64,000 bases of DNA from Pseudarthrobacter cellobiosi (GCF_023913755.1 NZ_JAMXBJ010000047.1:186001-250000), one strand, 5' to 3'. Counted from the first letter of the stretch, positions 18,328-27,165 are shown. Made by a program: numbers and translations. Notes: a model not told the origin generated them from the sequence alone.

Positions 18328-19069
18328 TGCCGGGGCTCTCCGTTCGATTTTTGCGGTAGTTGGTTGCAGCCTCAATGAACCCATTGAAAAGCCGGAGGTC
18401 GTTGGGATTCTGTTCCGGGTGGAATTGGACCCCTAGTGCCCATCCGCCCGTTGCCGTTTCGAGGGCTTCCACCGTGCCGTCGGCCGCCGCCGCCGTGACG
18501 GAAAGGCCGTCAGCGATCCGGTCCATGGCCTGGTGGTGGTAACAGGGTGCGCTGGCCGATGGTCCCAGCAGATGCCGGCTGATGCTGCCCGGCGCCGTCG
18601 TGAACTCCACGTTGCCGAATACACCCGGTGCCGGTTGGTAGTCCGCCTCCGGGTTCACATCGGGGATGTGCTGAATCAGCGACCCGCCCATGGCGACATT
18701 GAGGATCTGGGCTCCCCGGCAGATGGCGAAAAGGGGGACTTCGGCGTCCAAAGCTGCCTTGGTCAGGGCGATATCGTGCACGTCCCTGGCCGGTTGGGCG
18801 CGGGTGAGCCGGTGGGGCTGCGCCCCGTACTGTTCCGGGCCCACGTCGCTGCCTCCGGAGATGATCAGTCCGTCCAGGACCTCCACGATCGATGGGTCAG
18901 TGCCGACGGGCGGCAACAGGACAGGAGTGCCGCCGGCAGCGACGACCGCCTGGACGTAGGTTCCCGGCAGAACTGCCGCATCCGCTGTCCAAACGCCCCA
19001 GGAAGCGTTCTGAAAGTAGGTTGTCAGCCCGATCCGTGGGCGGTAGCTATCAGAGCCGTTCAAAGACAC
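18308..19069 (-). CDS. Gamma-glutamyl-GABA hydrolase-like peptidase C26 (PuuD-like)
   Basis: A class-I glutamine-amidotransferase-fold hydrolase of 253 aa: SGGSDVGPEQY, nucleophile C117 in AICRGAQ, and H217-P-E219 in QFHPE complete the triad. In the Puu pathway this enzyme releases glutamate from gamma-glutamyl-GABA. Here it lies between the ligase and the dehydrogenase and overlaps both genes (20 nt each), a tight operon. The acyl acceptor released depends on which amine the cluster handles. Confidence 0.9.
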   Translation of the reverse strand: MSLNGSDSYRPRIGLTTYFQNASWGVWTADAAVLPGTYVQAVVAAGGTPVLLPPVGTDPSIVEVLDGLIISGGSDVGPEQYGAQPHRLTRAQPARDVHDIALTKAALDAEVPLFAICRGAQILNVAMGGSLIQHIPDVNPEADYQPAPGVFGNVEFTTAPGSISRHLLGPSASAPCYHHQAMDRIADGLSVTAAAADGTVEALETATGGWALGVQFHPEQNPNDLRLFNGFIEAATNYRKNRTESPGNVHQHV

Positions 19070-20432
19070 GCTTGCGCTCCCAGTCCGTTACGGCGCTGTC
19101 AAAAGCCTTCAGCTCGACATCCGCTGCGAAGACGTAGTGGTCCACAACTTCATCGCCGAAGGATTTGCGTGCAATCTCGCTGTTGGTCAGCAGCGCACGG
19201 GAGTCCCGCAGGTTGGTGGGGATGCGATCCGCGTCGGACTGGTAGGCGTTACCGGTCATGATCGGTTCGAGGGGGAGCTCATTCTCGATACCGTGGATGG
19301 CGGCGGCGATAAGCGCGGCGGCAGCGAGATAAGGGTTGACGTCCCCGCCTCCAACGCGGTTTTCCACCCGGAGGCTGGGACCGCGGCCGACGATGCGCAG
19401 TGCACAACTGCGGTTGTCCAGCCCCCAGGCGATGGCTGTGGGAGCGAAGCTGCCTTCTACGAAGCGTTTGTAGGAATTGATGTTCGGGGCCACGAAGTAG
19501 GCCAGCTCCTTCAGCCCGGCGAGTTGGCCTGCGATGAAGTGCTCCATGACAGGGCTGAAGCCATGCTCGCCGTCCCCGGCCAGGACCGGATTGCCGTCCA
19601 GGTCGGTCAAGCTGAAGTGGATATGGCAGGAACTGCCTTCACGTTCGTTGTACTTCGCCATGAACGTAATGCTCTTGCCCTGTTGCGCGGCGATTTCCTT
19701 GGCCCCGTTTTTGTAGAAAACGTGGTTGTCGCACGCAGTAAGCGCTTCTGCGTATCGGAACGTGATTTCCTGCTGGCCCAGGTTGCACTCGCCCTTGGAA
19801 GATTCAACGACCAGGCCTGCCTTTTCCATGCCCGTTCGAATGCTTCGGATGACCGGTTCCAGCCTTGCCGTGGCCAGGAGGGAGTAGTCCACGTTGTAGC
19901 GGGTTGAGGGGGTGAGTCCCTCGTATTTTTTGTCCCATGCTTCTTCGTAGCTGTCGTCAAACATGATGAATTCGAGCTCGGTGCCGATATGGGCGCGGTA
20001 TCCCAAGGCCTCCAGGCGTTCGATCTGCGCGCGCAGGATCTGGCGTGGGGACTGGGAGACGGGGCGACCGTCCAGCCAGAAGATGTCGCACTGGATCATG
20101 GCAGTGCCTTCCAGCCACGGCACCCGGCGCAGGGTGGAGACGTCGGGCCGCATCACCATGTCTCCATAGCCGTTCGCCCACGAGGACATGGAGTACCCGT
20201 CAATGGTGTTCATCTCCACATCCACGCTGAGTAGGTAGTTGCAGCCTTCGGCCCCGTGCCCGAGCACGTCTTCGAGGAAAGACCTTGCCCCGCAGCGTTT
20301 ACCCTGAAGGCGTCCCATCGAATCGGTGATGGCAACAACAACGGTGTCGATGTCACCGGAGGCGACCAGGTCCCGCAGTTCATCGACGCCGAGTTGGCCT
20401 TGGGAGGATGTTCCGGTTGTTTGATTCGTCAT
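19050..20432 (-). CDS. Glutamine-synthetase-like gamma-glutamyl-amine ligase
   Basis: This 460-aa GS-fold enzyme shows the family blocks GTELEFIMF, GQQEITFRYAEAL, FMAKYNEREGSSCHIHFSL (ATP-binding HIHxS), NSYKRFVEGSFAP and RVENRVGGGDVNPYLAAAA. The C-terminal adenylylation loop of true GlnA is absent. Family members (PuuA, IpuC, GlnA3, GlnA4) join glutamate to putrescine, isopropylamine, polyamines or ethanolamine. Association with PuuD-, ALDH- and permease-type genes supports catabolic use of an exogenous amine rather than nitrogen assimilation. The exact amine is not determined. Confidence 0.9.
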   Translation of the reverse strand: MTNQTTGTSSQGQLGVDELRDLVASGDIDTVVVAITDSMGRLQGKRCGARSFLEDVLGHGAEGCNYLLSVDVEMNTIDGYSMSSWANGYGDMVMRPDVSTLRRVPWLEGTAMIQCDIFWLDGRPVSQSPRQILRAQIERLEALGYRAHIGTELEFIMFDDSYEEAWDKKYEGLTPSTRYNVDYSLLATARLEPVIRSIRTGMEKAGLVVESSKGECNLGQQEITFRYAEALTACDNHVFYKNGAKEIAAQQGKSITFMAKYNEREGSSCHIHFSLTDLDGNPVLAGDGEHGFSPVMEHFIAGQLAGLKELAYFVAPNINSYKRFVEGSFAPTAIAWGLDNRSCALRIVGRGPSLRVENRVGGGDVNPYLAAAALIAAAIHGIENELPLEPIMTGNAYQSDADRIPTNLRDSRALLTNSEIARKSFGDEVVDHYVFAADVELKAFDSAVTDWERKRVFERL

Positions 20433-20494
20433 TTGATTTCCGTAACTTTGATCGTATTTATGAGGGAGAGGTTTGGACCGTGACGGGACGCGTG

Positions 20495-21943
20495 TCAGCT
20501 TTTGAGTTCGGCCTCGGCTGCGGCCAACTGCGCGAATTCCTCTTCGGGAGCGCCTGCAACGATGCGGTGCCGGCTGTAGAACCAGTAGTAGAGGAGCGCC
20601 GCGCCGAAGATTGCAGCTGTTATGGATGCGGCGAATACGTCGACCACAAATGTTGCGACGACCGCGACCGCAGCAAGAACCAGCGCGATTGAGGTGGTGG
20701 CGACCCCGCCGGGTGTCCGGTAACCGCGGGGCAGGTCCGGTTCCTTCCTCCTCAGCACAATGTGCGAGAGGTTCAGGAGGACATAGGAGACTGTTGCACC
20801 AAAGACGGCGATGTTGATCAGGAGTGCGCCGTCACCGGTTACTGCTGCCAGCAAAAAGCCGATTGAGCCAGGGACGATCAGTGCCCAGTAAGGGGTCCGC
20901 CGTTTGCCTGTCAGGGACAGCCATTTGGGAAGATACCCTGCCCGGGACAGCGCGAAGAGCTGGCGGGAATAGGCATAAATGATGGAGAAGAAGCTGGCTA
21001 CGAGCCCTGCGAGGCCAGCATAGTTGACGAAGTCTGCCAGGAAAGTGTTGCCACCGTACGCCAGGCGCAGGGCCTCCGGGAGGGGGTTATCGGATTCACT
21101 CATTGCCGCTGACCCTGCGGCGCCCGGAACGAGTACGAGCATCAGGGCCCCAAAGACGACCAGGATCACAACAGCGACCATGATGCCCCGCGGCATGTCC
21201 TTCTTCGGATTGGCCGTCTCCTCAGCGGCCAGGGGAACCCCTTCGACTGCAAGGAAGAACCAGATGCCATACACGAGTGCACCGACGGCGCCGCTGATTC
21301 CCATCGGGAGAAAAGCGCTCGAGGTGGGCGAGCCGTCAGGGACTATGTCAAAGAGGTTCTGGGCGTTGAAATGTGGGATCAGGCCCACGACGACGGCGGC
21401 CAAGGCGACGACGGCGACTGCGGTGATGCCGAAGATCATCTTCAGAGCCTCTCCCACTCCGCGGAGATGGATGCCCACAAAAACAGCGTAGGTCACCAGA
21501 TACACCGGCCAAGAGTTGGTCAGGCCAAAGAGTCCCAGCGCTTCAACGTAGCCGCCAATGAAGATGGCTATCGCAGCCGGCGCAACGGCGTATTCAATGA
21601 GCACGGCCATTCCGGTGGCGAATCCGCCCAAGGGGCCCAGTGCGCGACGGGCGAAGCCATATCCGGCGCCTGTGGCAGGAAGCGCCGAGGACAGCTCGGC
21701 GAGTCCGAAAGCCATGCAGGTGTACATGACGCCCATAAGAACAAATGCGATGAGGAGACCGCCCCAGCCGCCTTGGGCGAGGCCGAGGTTCCACCCTGCG
21801 AAGTCGCCGGAGATGACATAAGCAACTCCGAGTCCGGCAAGCAGGATCCACCCCGCGGCCCCGCGTTTCAGTTGCCGGTGCTGGAGATATCGCTTGTCGT
21901 CGGTAAGCTGGGCTGAATCAGAGGATGCCACTGTAGTTCCCAT
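20495..21943 (-). CDS. APC-family amine/amino-acid permease
   Basis: The 482-aa protein has about 12 membrane helices of the amino acid-polyamine-organocation superfamily (first helix GWILLAGLGVAYVISGDFAGWNLG in two halves). The motif of a broken helix, S/G-G-D-F, and the charged N-terminal tail YLQHRQLKRG resemble ethanolamine or amino-acid permeases (EAT group). It is the first gene of the amine-catabolic operon and its substrate is presumably the amine ligated by the downstream enzyme. The similarity to ethanolamine permeases is by eye. Confidence 0.87.
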   Translation of the reverse strand: MGTTVASSDSAQLTDDKRYLQHRQLKRGAAGWILLAGLGVAYVISGDFAGWNLGLAQGGWGGLLIAFVLMGVMYTCMAFGLAELSSALPATGAGYGFARRALGPLGGFATGMAVLIEYAVAPAAIAIFIGGYVEALGLFGLTNSWPVYLVTYAVFVGIHLRGVGEALKMIFGITAVAVVALAAVVVGLIPHFNAQNLFDIVPDGSPTSSAFLPMGISGAVGALVYGIWFFLAVEGVPLAAEETANPKKDMPRGIMVAVVILVVFGALMLVLVPGAAGSAAMSESDNPLPEALRLAYGGNTFLADFVNYAGLAGLVASFFSIIYAYSRQLFALSRAGYLPKWLSLTGKRRTPYWALIVPGSIGFLLAAVTGDGALLINIAVFGATVSYVLLNLSHIVLRRKEPDLPRGYRTPGGVATTSIALVLAAVAVVATFVVDVFAASITAAIFGAALLYYWFYSRHRIVAGAPEEEFAQLAAAEAELKS

Positions 21944-22138
21944 CGTCCAAGGGTATTGGTATGAAATAAGACCATAAGCTCGTTACAGTGTGTGCCAGAT
22001 CACGAGCACGGTCAAGGGGTTCCTTGATCTCGGCCAACTTTTCCCCGGTTCAGCTGTGCTTCCGGCCGGTGCGGCGGTTTTCCCGCTTCAATGGGCCCTC
22101 TGCCATAGGCCTGTTTTTGGACCGATTAGGATAAGCGT
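21944..22138. promoter_or_regulatory. Divergent control region of the amine operon
   Basis: The 195-bp gap separates the permease and the FadR-type regulator. An inverted repeat TGGT-N10-ACCA (21957-21974) lies 14 bp from the permease start in an AT-rich stretch and is a candidate operator; FadR-type proteins bind T-G-G-T/A-C-C-A half sites. Weak evidence. Confidence 0.4.
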
Positions 22139-22900
22139 ATGGAAGAGGAACTGCTCGGAAGCCCCGCCCCGATTCTCCGCCCTGTCCGGCACGGCAACGC
22201 CTTCGAGGAGACCATCGAACGCTTGCTCCAGAACATCAAACTCGGTCTGTTCGGTGTAGGGACCAAGCTGCCAGCTGAGCGGGAACTTGCAGAGATGCTG
22301 GGCGTATCGCGCGCCACCCTGCGGGATGCCCTGGCCGAGCTGCAGAAGGCCGGATACGTTGAAGTTCAGCGCGGCCGCTATGGAGGAACGTACGTGTGCA
22401 GCCGCCCCCCTGCAGGTTCGGGGTCCTACCCGGAACTCGATCCGGCCGAGGTAGACGACGTCCTAACCTTTCGCGGCGTACTCGAGCCGGCGGCCGCATC
22501 CTTGGCGGCCAGGGCGACGTTATCACCTGCCCAGCGCGGTCACCTGCTAAGGACTTTGGCCGAGGTGGCCAGTGCACCTGCGAATCTGTACCGGCCGAAG
22601 GACGCAAGGTTCCATGTGGCGATCGCAGAAGTGGCAGGATCGCCAAGCCTTGCAGTCGCGGTGGCGGATGTCCGCTCAAAGGTAAGTGACCTGCTGGACC
22701 GGATACCTCTTATCCAACCCAACCTGGAACATTCCAACCGGCAGCACCAGGAAATCGTGGACGCCATACTCCGGGGCGACGATGAGGCAGCCTTCAAGGC
22801 GGCGCAAGATCATCTGCAGGGAACAGCGTCGCTGCTACATGGATTCCTCGGATCTTCCCAGCCTGAAGTTTCTCCGCGGCCGACTGCACCACAGCGTTGA
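22139..22900 (+). CDS. FadR-subfamily GntR regulator (FCD domain)
   Basis: The 253-aa protein carries an N-terminal GntR winged helix (about 22-90; KLPAERELAEMLGVSRATLR) and an all-helical C-terminal FCD ligand domain. FCD metal ligands are suggested by ARFHVAIAEVAGS (D/H) and NRQHQEIVDAI (H). Divergent orientation makes it the likely ligand-responsive repressor of the amine operon. The ligand may be an acid intermediate, as FCD proteins often sense carboxylates. Confidence 0.88.
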   Translation: MEEELLGSPAPILRPVRHGNAFEETIERLLQNIKLGLFGVGTKLPAERELAEMLGVSRATLRDALAELQKAGYVEVQRGRYGGTYVCSRPPAGSGSYPELDPAEVDDVLTFRGVLEPAAASLAARATLSPAQRGHLLRTLAEVASAPANLYRPKDARFHVAIAEVAGSPSLAVAVADVRSKVSDLLDRIPLIQPNLEHSNRQHQEIVDAILRGDDEAAFKAAQDHLQGTASLLHGFLGSSQPEVSPRPTAPQR

Positions 22901-22960
22901 GTTGACAGGCCTTCCCCGCTGACCGCGACACCGCAGCGCTGGGGGAGTGGCACCCACCGC

Positions 22961-22998
22961 GAGCGGACGATGGCGAGAGATCCCGCCGTCGTCCGCTC
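22961..22998. repeat. Palindromic repeat R3
   Basis: GAGCGGACGA and TCGTCCGCTC outer arms with an imperfect centre lie between convergent genes; the right arm ends in the TAG stop of the minus-strand gene. It marks the left boundary of the Ter region. Confidence 0.85.
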
Positions 22999-24116
22999 TA
23001 CCTGTTGCGAAGCTTAGGGTCAACTATCTCTGTCCGGATCACTGCCGCCAGCGTCTGGACCGTTGTGGTGATTCCGGTATTCCGCTTGATTTCCTTTCGG
23101 ATGATGTCCAGCACCGAGTCGGACAGGATGACGTCCAGCAGCGCATCCGGCGATGTTGCCGCGCGGTGCTTCCACAGCTCATCGATCCGACGGCGCTTCA
23201 GCGCCTCCCGGTGGAGGAAGAACATCTTGTCCGCTTTTGCCTCCAGCGATTCAGGGCCGAGGAGGTCAACCTCGAACGCGAGATTCAAAATCACGGGGAG
23301 CCCACCGGTCAGGTGGTAGGCCTGCCAAACCTGGCCGTTGGTGAGGATCATCCATTCCACACCCTCGTTGACCGCATACATTTGGACCTGGCGAAGGTGG
23401 CGCTCATTGAGTTTCTGGCTCACCCGCTTGACCTCTATGAAGGCAATCAGCTGCTTGTCAATTCTGACGCCGTAGTCCGCGAAATCCTGCCTGACCATGT
23501 ATTCGGTGGTCAGGTCGCGGAATTTGTCATAGCCCAAACCCTCGCAGAGCATGTCCGTAATCAAAAGGCGGGTGTCGCCCTCATTGGCATCACGGGTGAG
23601 GAGATCGTGGAGTGGTTTGGTGAATCGCTGAACGGCGTCTTTAACCTGCTCATGGGCCTCGGACTCCCACTTCGGTCCCTTGGCAATTGGGGGAGCGGGT
23701 TTGATCTCCGCGATGACTGTGACGGCTTCGACGGCGTGGCTGTTTCCGTGTTCCGTGTCCGGGGAAACGACCGCCACGAGGCTTAATTCCATCGCCGGCG
23801 GCGCTGGCGCGTCGGCTGAATTTTCGTCGGGTGGAACGACTTGGAGAGCGTGGGCCGCACGCACGGGCCGCGACAATTCGTCGGGGAGCTGGACATGTGG
23901 GTCCACAACACCAAAAGCCGCCTGTTTCAACAGCCACTGGATTGTCGGCAACCATGGCTGGACGGCCTCCCTGCTCACACCCGGGGCATCAACGGTCCTC
24001 GCCGCGGAGATGGCCTCCAGATCGGCGATGCGCGGAACAAGGTGACCCTGCCCAGCTGCTTCAGTCGCCCACTGAGACAGCACCTGCAGACGCGCCTGAT
24101 ACTTGATGTCTGTCAT
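22998..24116 (-). CDS. Orphan type I restriction R-subunit N-terminal-like (HSDR_N) nuclease-fold protein
   Basis: The 372-aa protein contains an HSDR_N-like module in its C-terminal half: DMLCEGLGYDKFRDLTTEYMV, then DYGVRIDKQLIAFIEVKR (the D...ExK nuclease signature), then LRQVQMYAVNEGVEWMILTNG and W-Q-A-Y. There is no helicase motor and no HsdM or HsdS gene nearby. The ATG at 24116, behind GGGGGAAAA, is better than a TTG further upstream. Stand-alone proteins of this kind are often annotated as restriction endonuclease subunit R or GTPase-like. Its role may be defence or DNA processing, possibly linked to the divergent Ter operon. Confidence 0.72.
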   Translation of the reverse strand: MTDIKYQARLQVLSQWATEAAGQGHLVPRIADLEAISAARTVDAPGVSREAVQPWLPTIQWLLKQAAFGVVDPHVQLPDELSRPVRAAHALQVVPPDENSADAPAPPAMELSLVAVVSPDTEHGNSHAVEAVTVIAEIKPAPPIAKGPKWESEAHEQVKDAVQRFTKPLHDLLTRDANEGDTRLLITDMLCEGLGYDKFRDLTTEYMVRQDFADYGVRIDKQLIAFIEVKRVSQKLNERHLRQVQMYAVNEGVEWMILTNGQVWQAYHLTGGLPVILNLAFEVDLLGPESLEAKADKMFFLHREALKRRRIDELWKHRAATSPDALLDVILSDSVLDIIRKEIKRNTGITTTVQTLAAVIRTEIVDPKLRNR

Positions 24117-24426
24117 TTTTCCCCCATTTGAATTCAATCCCTACTGGAAATTGACTTCGTGTGAATGCCTTCCGGCAAGAGCCGTCCTGCTTTTGAGATT
24201 CGCCAATTAGACGAGACCATACACGGCCGCCTTGTCCGGCTCCGCCCGCGCCACGGCTTCGCCATCACCTCGATTCCGGCTAGGATCGCTCTCGAACCCG
24301 CCTGATCGGCATGGTCCGCGTCCTCGCCCCCACTAACTTCACATGTACGCACGGAACTAGCGCACGGCCGGAGTCGTTGGGACCTGAGAACTCGAGTATT
24401 CAAACTAGCTGGAGGTTGAGAAAATT
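24117..24426. promoter_or_regulatory. Promoter region of the Ter operon, no gene
   Basis: I see no coding frame in this 310-bp divergent gap. It must hold the promoters of the HSDR_N-type gene and of the Ter operon. GGAGGTTGAG at 24411-24420 is the ribosome binding site of the first terD, 11 nt from the ATG. No convincing -35/-10 pair was identified. Confidence 0.45.
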
Positions 24427-25017
24427 ATGGGATTGAGCTTGCAGAAGGGCCAGTCGCTGTCGCTGACCAAAAAAGACGGCGGATCGCTCACTAAGACCAA
24501 GATGGGGCTGGGCTGGGACTCGGCGGCCCCGGTCAAGAAGGGCTTTTTCGGAAAGGCCAAGTCGGTGGAGGTCGACCTCGATGCGTCGGCCATTTTCTTC
24601 GACGCGGCTGGCAAGTCGCTGGATCAGGTCTGGTACAACCAGCTGCAGAGCAAAGACGGCTCCACGCGTCATACCGGGGACAACCTGACGGGCGACGGCG
24701 ACGGCGATGACGAGACCATCCTGGTCAATTTGGAGCTCGTCTCCCCGGCAGTGGCACACATCGTCTTCGTCATCAGCAGCTACACCGGCCAGACCTTCGA
24801 CCAGGTGCAGAATGCCTTCTGCCGGCTGGTGGACGACTCCACGCCAGGAAGCCCGGAAATTGCCAAGTACCAGCTGACCGACTCGGGGACCCATTCGGCC
24901 ATGATCATGTCCAAAGTATCCCGTGACGGCGCGGGCTGGACCTTTAAGGCCATCGGGGAGCGGGCCCAGGGCCGCTCGGTCGCGGATCTGATCGCACCAG
25001 CTGCCGCCGTCCTCTAG
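24427..25017 (+). CDS. TerD-family stress protein, copy 1
   Basis: A 196-aa TerD/TerZ-like protein: GLGWDSA, VDLDASAIFFDAAGK, then the acidic calcium-binding stretch DNLTGDGDGDDE and the DQVQNAFCRLVDD strand. TerD proteins bind calcium and act at the membrane in tellurite, phage and stress phenotypes. It differs from copies 2 and 3 by a Lys-rich insertion (KKGFFGKAK) and a divergent C-terminus. Its stop codon is followed, in the same frame, by a piece of another terD. Confidence 0.9.
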   Translation: MGLSLQKGQSLSLTKKDGGSLTKTKMGLGWDSAAPVKKGFFGKAKSVEVDLDASAIFFDAAGKSLDQVWYNQLQSKDGSTRHTGDNLTGDGDGDDETILVNLELVSPAVAHIVFVISSYTGQTFDQVQNAFCRLVDDSTPGSPEIAKYQLTDSGTHSAMIMSKVSRDGAGWTFKAIGERAQGRSVADLIAPAAAVL

Positions 25018-25230
25018 TCGTTCGAGGCTCCCTTCTGCCGTGTGCTGAACCAGGACACGGATCAGGAAGTGGTCCGCTACGATTTGAGCGAGGACGCGGC
25101 ACCTGAAACGTCGATGATTTGCGCCGAGATTTACCGCAACCGTGCCGAATGGAAGTTCCGGGCGGTTGGCCAAGGCTATGCCACGGGCCTCCACGGCATC
25201 GCCACCGATTTCGGCATTTCGCTGGACTAG
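25018..25230 (+). pseudogene. 3' fragment of a fourth terD gene
   Basis: Directly after the TAG of terD copy 1 and in the same frame, 70 codons plus stop encode the C-terminal third of a TerD (APFCRVLNQD, VRYDLSEDAAPETSM, VGQGYATGLHGIATDFG). This is nearly identical in pattern to the end of copy 2. No plausible start with ribosome binding site exists. A deletion between tandem terD genes that removed the N-terminal two thirds explains the arrangement. Confidence 0.8.
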
Positions 25231-25268
25231 TTCGCAAGATCGATTCAACACGAAGGAATGGTAAAAAC

Positions 25269-25850
25269 ATGGCAGGACTAACCCTTACCAAAGGCAGCAA
25301 TCTGTCCCTGACGAAGAGCGCACCAGGCCTGACGAAGGCTGTGGTCGGGCTGGGCTGGGACCCGCGTACGACGACGGGAGAACCTTTCGACCTCGACGCC
25401 TCCGCCCTCCTGGTGGCGGCCGACGGCAAGGTCCGGTCCTCCGCGGACTTCATTTTCTACAACCAGCCCGCTGCCGCGGACGGCTCCGTCAGCCACCTGG
25501 GGGATAACCGGTCCGGCGAAGGCGCCGGCGACGACGAACAGATTCTGATCGATCTCTCCCTGGTTGCTGCCGACGTCGAGCGTGTTGTCATCGTGGTCTC
25601 CATCGACCAGGGTGAAACGCGCGGCCAGAACTTCGGCCAGGTGCGCAGCGCCTACTGCCGGGTGGTCAACCAGATCGATGAGAAGGAAATCGTCCGCTAC
25701 GACCTGAGCGAGGACGCGGCGCCCGAAACGTCGATGATTTTCGCCGAGGTCTACCGCAACAACGGGGACTGGAAGTTCAAGGCCGTCGGACAGGGATACG
25801 CCACCGGACTCGCCGGCATCGCCAAGGACTTCGGCGTCGACCTTAGCTGA
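25269..25850 (+). CDS. TerD-family stress protein, copy 2
   Basis: The 193-aa protein begins at ATG 25269 (MAGLTLTKGSNLSLTK) after an AAGGAATGG ribosome binding site. It is a canonical TerD: GLGWDPR, DLDASALL, DNRSGEGAGDDE calcium site, VVSIDQG and the C-terminal YDLSEDAAPETSM...GQGYATGL. Longer in-frame extensions over the upstream fragment are rejected. Expected role: calcium-dependent Ter complex component. Confidence 0.93.
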   Translation: MAGLTLTKGSNLSLTKSAPGLTKAVVGLGWDPRTTTGEPFDLDASALLVAADGKVRSSADFIFYNQPAAADGSVSHLGDNRSGEGAGDDEQILIDLSLVAADVERVVIVVSIDQGETRGQNFGQVRSAYCRVVNQIDEKEIVRYDLSEDAAPETSMIFAEVYRNNGDWKFKAVGQGYATGLAGIAKDFGVDLS

Positions 25851-25913
25851 TTAGTGTCCCGGACTGATTAGAGTCCGGACTGACTACTTCGGCTCCGCAT
25901 CGTTTCCACCTGA

Positions 25914-25949
25914 GGTGGTGTCCCGGCCAATCGAAACCGGGACACCACC
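25914..25949. terminator. Strong hairpin between terD copy 2 and telA
   Basis: Thirteen-bp perfect arms (GGTGGTGTCCCGG and complement) enclose a 10-nt loop, 22 nt before the telA-like start, without a T-tract. A 10-bp palindrome AGTCCGGACT (25872-25881) precedes it. It may be an intra-operon attenuator, an mRNA processing or stability element, or a regulator-binding site. Confidence 0.6.
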
Positions 25950-25971
25950 GACCTCTTGAAAAGGCAGCATC

Positions 25972-27165
25972 ATGAATTCTCCGTTGACTCCCCCCGACGC
26001 CGCAGAGGCTTCATTGGTGCTTCAGGCTCCGGACGCCCCTGCCATAGTTCAGCCCGAAGACGCTCCCGGCATGGTGCCGGTCCCCGACGAACGACGGGCC
26101 GAGATCAATAGGCAGGCCAGGGAGTTCGTGGCCGGTCTGGCCCAACTGGACGCGCGCAGCCCGGAGTTCTCCGCGCAGGTCGATGGCATCAATAAGATCG
26201 GCAGCGCCGAGATCACAGCGTCCAGCAACTCCTCCAGCAGGCTGCTGGAGCGTTCCTCGACGTCCATTGCCAGCGCCAAGAAGTCCGGGAACAGCGCTCA
26301 GGTTGCGGTCGCCAACACCCTGGGTGAGCTGCGGAGCACGGTGGAGGAGCTCACTCCCAACCAGGCCAACATGAGCGTTGGCAAGAAGATCCTGGGCTTC
26401 ATCCCCGGCGGCAACAAGCTGGCCAAGTACTTCCAGAAGTACGAGTCGGCGCAGACCCAGCTGAACCAGATCATCAAGGCCCTGATGACGGGCCAGGACG
26501 AGCTGCTCAAGGACAATGCCAGCCTGGCCAACGAAAAAGTCCAGCTCTGGGAAACGATGCAGGCGTTGAGCGAATATGCCGTCTTCGCCAAGGCACTGGA
26601 TGCCGCCTGCATGGAGAAGATCGACTCCACCCGCGCCGCCGGGCAGATTACCGAGGCGCAAAAGATGGAGGCGGACGTCCTGTTCCCCGTGCGTCAGCGC
26701 CACCAGGACATCCTGACCCAGCTCGCCGTCTCGGTGCAGGGGTACCTGGCGATGGACCTGATCCGCAAGAACAACGTTGAACTGATCAAGGGTGTGGAGC
26801 GGGCGCGGACCACCACCATCTCGGCCCTGCGTACGGCGGTGATCGTGGCCCAGGCCCTGGCCAACCAGAAGATGGTCCTGGACCAGATCGACGCCGTCAA
26901 TACCACCACCAACAACATGATCTTGAGCACCAGCGAAATGCTCAAGGACCAGACTTCCCGAATCCACCAGCAGGCGTCCAGCTCCGGGGTCAGCGTGGAG
27001 ACGCTGCAGAAGGCCTTCGACAATGTGTTCGCCACGATGGATGCCATCGACACCTTCCGGTCGGAGGCGGCCAAGAACATGGAGAGCACCGTCGGGGCCC
27101 TCGAAGCCAGCGTGCTGAAGGCCAAGCCGTACCTGGAACGCGCGCGGCAGGGCAAGACAGACTAA
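25972..27165 (+). CDS. telA: TelA/KlaA-family toxic anion resistance protein
   Basis: The 397-aa all-helical protein matches the TelA family: an N-terminal variable tail, VGKKILGFIPGGNKLAKYFQKYE, long coiled coils and the MDLIRKNNVELIKGVERARTTTISALRTAV block. Homologues are Bacillus YceH and plasmid KlaA. It lies inside the Ter operon, as in the yceCDEFGH arrangement. Family members confer tolerance to tellurite and cell-envelope stress by an unsolved mechanism, probably at the inner membrane surface. Confidence 0.92.
   Translation: MNSPLTPPDAAEASLVLQAPDAPAIVQPEDAPGMVPVPDERRAEINRQAREFVAGLAQLDARSPEFSAQVDGINKIGSAEITASSNSSSRLLERSSTSIASAKKSGNSAQVAVANTLGELRSTVEELTPNQANMSVGKKILGFIPGGNKLAKYFQKYESAQTQLNQIIKALMTGQDELLKDNASLANEKVQLWETMQALSEYAVFAKALDAACMEKIDSTRAAGQITEAQKMEADVLFPVRQRHQDILTQLAVSVQGYLAMDLIRKNNVELIKGVERARTTTISALRTAVIVAQALANQKMVLDQIDAVNTTTNNMILSTSEMLKDQTSRIHQQASSSGVSVETLQKAFDNVFATMDAIDTFRSEAAKNMESTVGALEASVLKAKPYLERARQGKTD

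Noticed and set aside
16154-22900. Complete putrescine Puu pathway
   Set aside because: The gamma-glutamylputrescine oxidase PuuB is absent, so the cluster cannot be called a full Puu pathway from this sequence.
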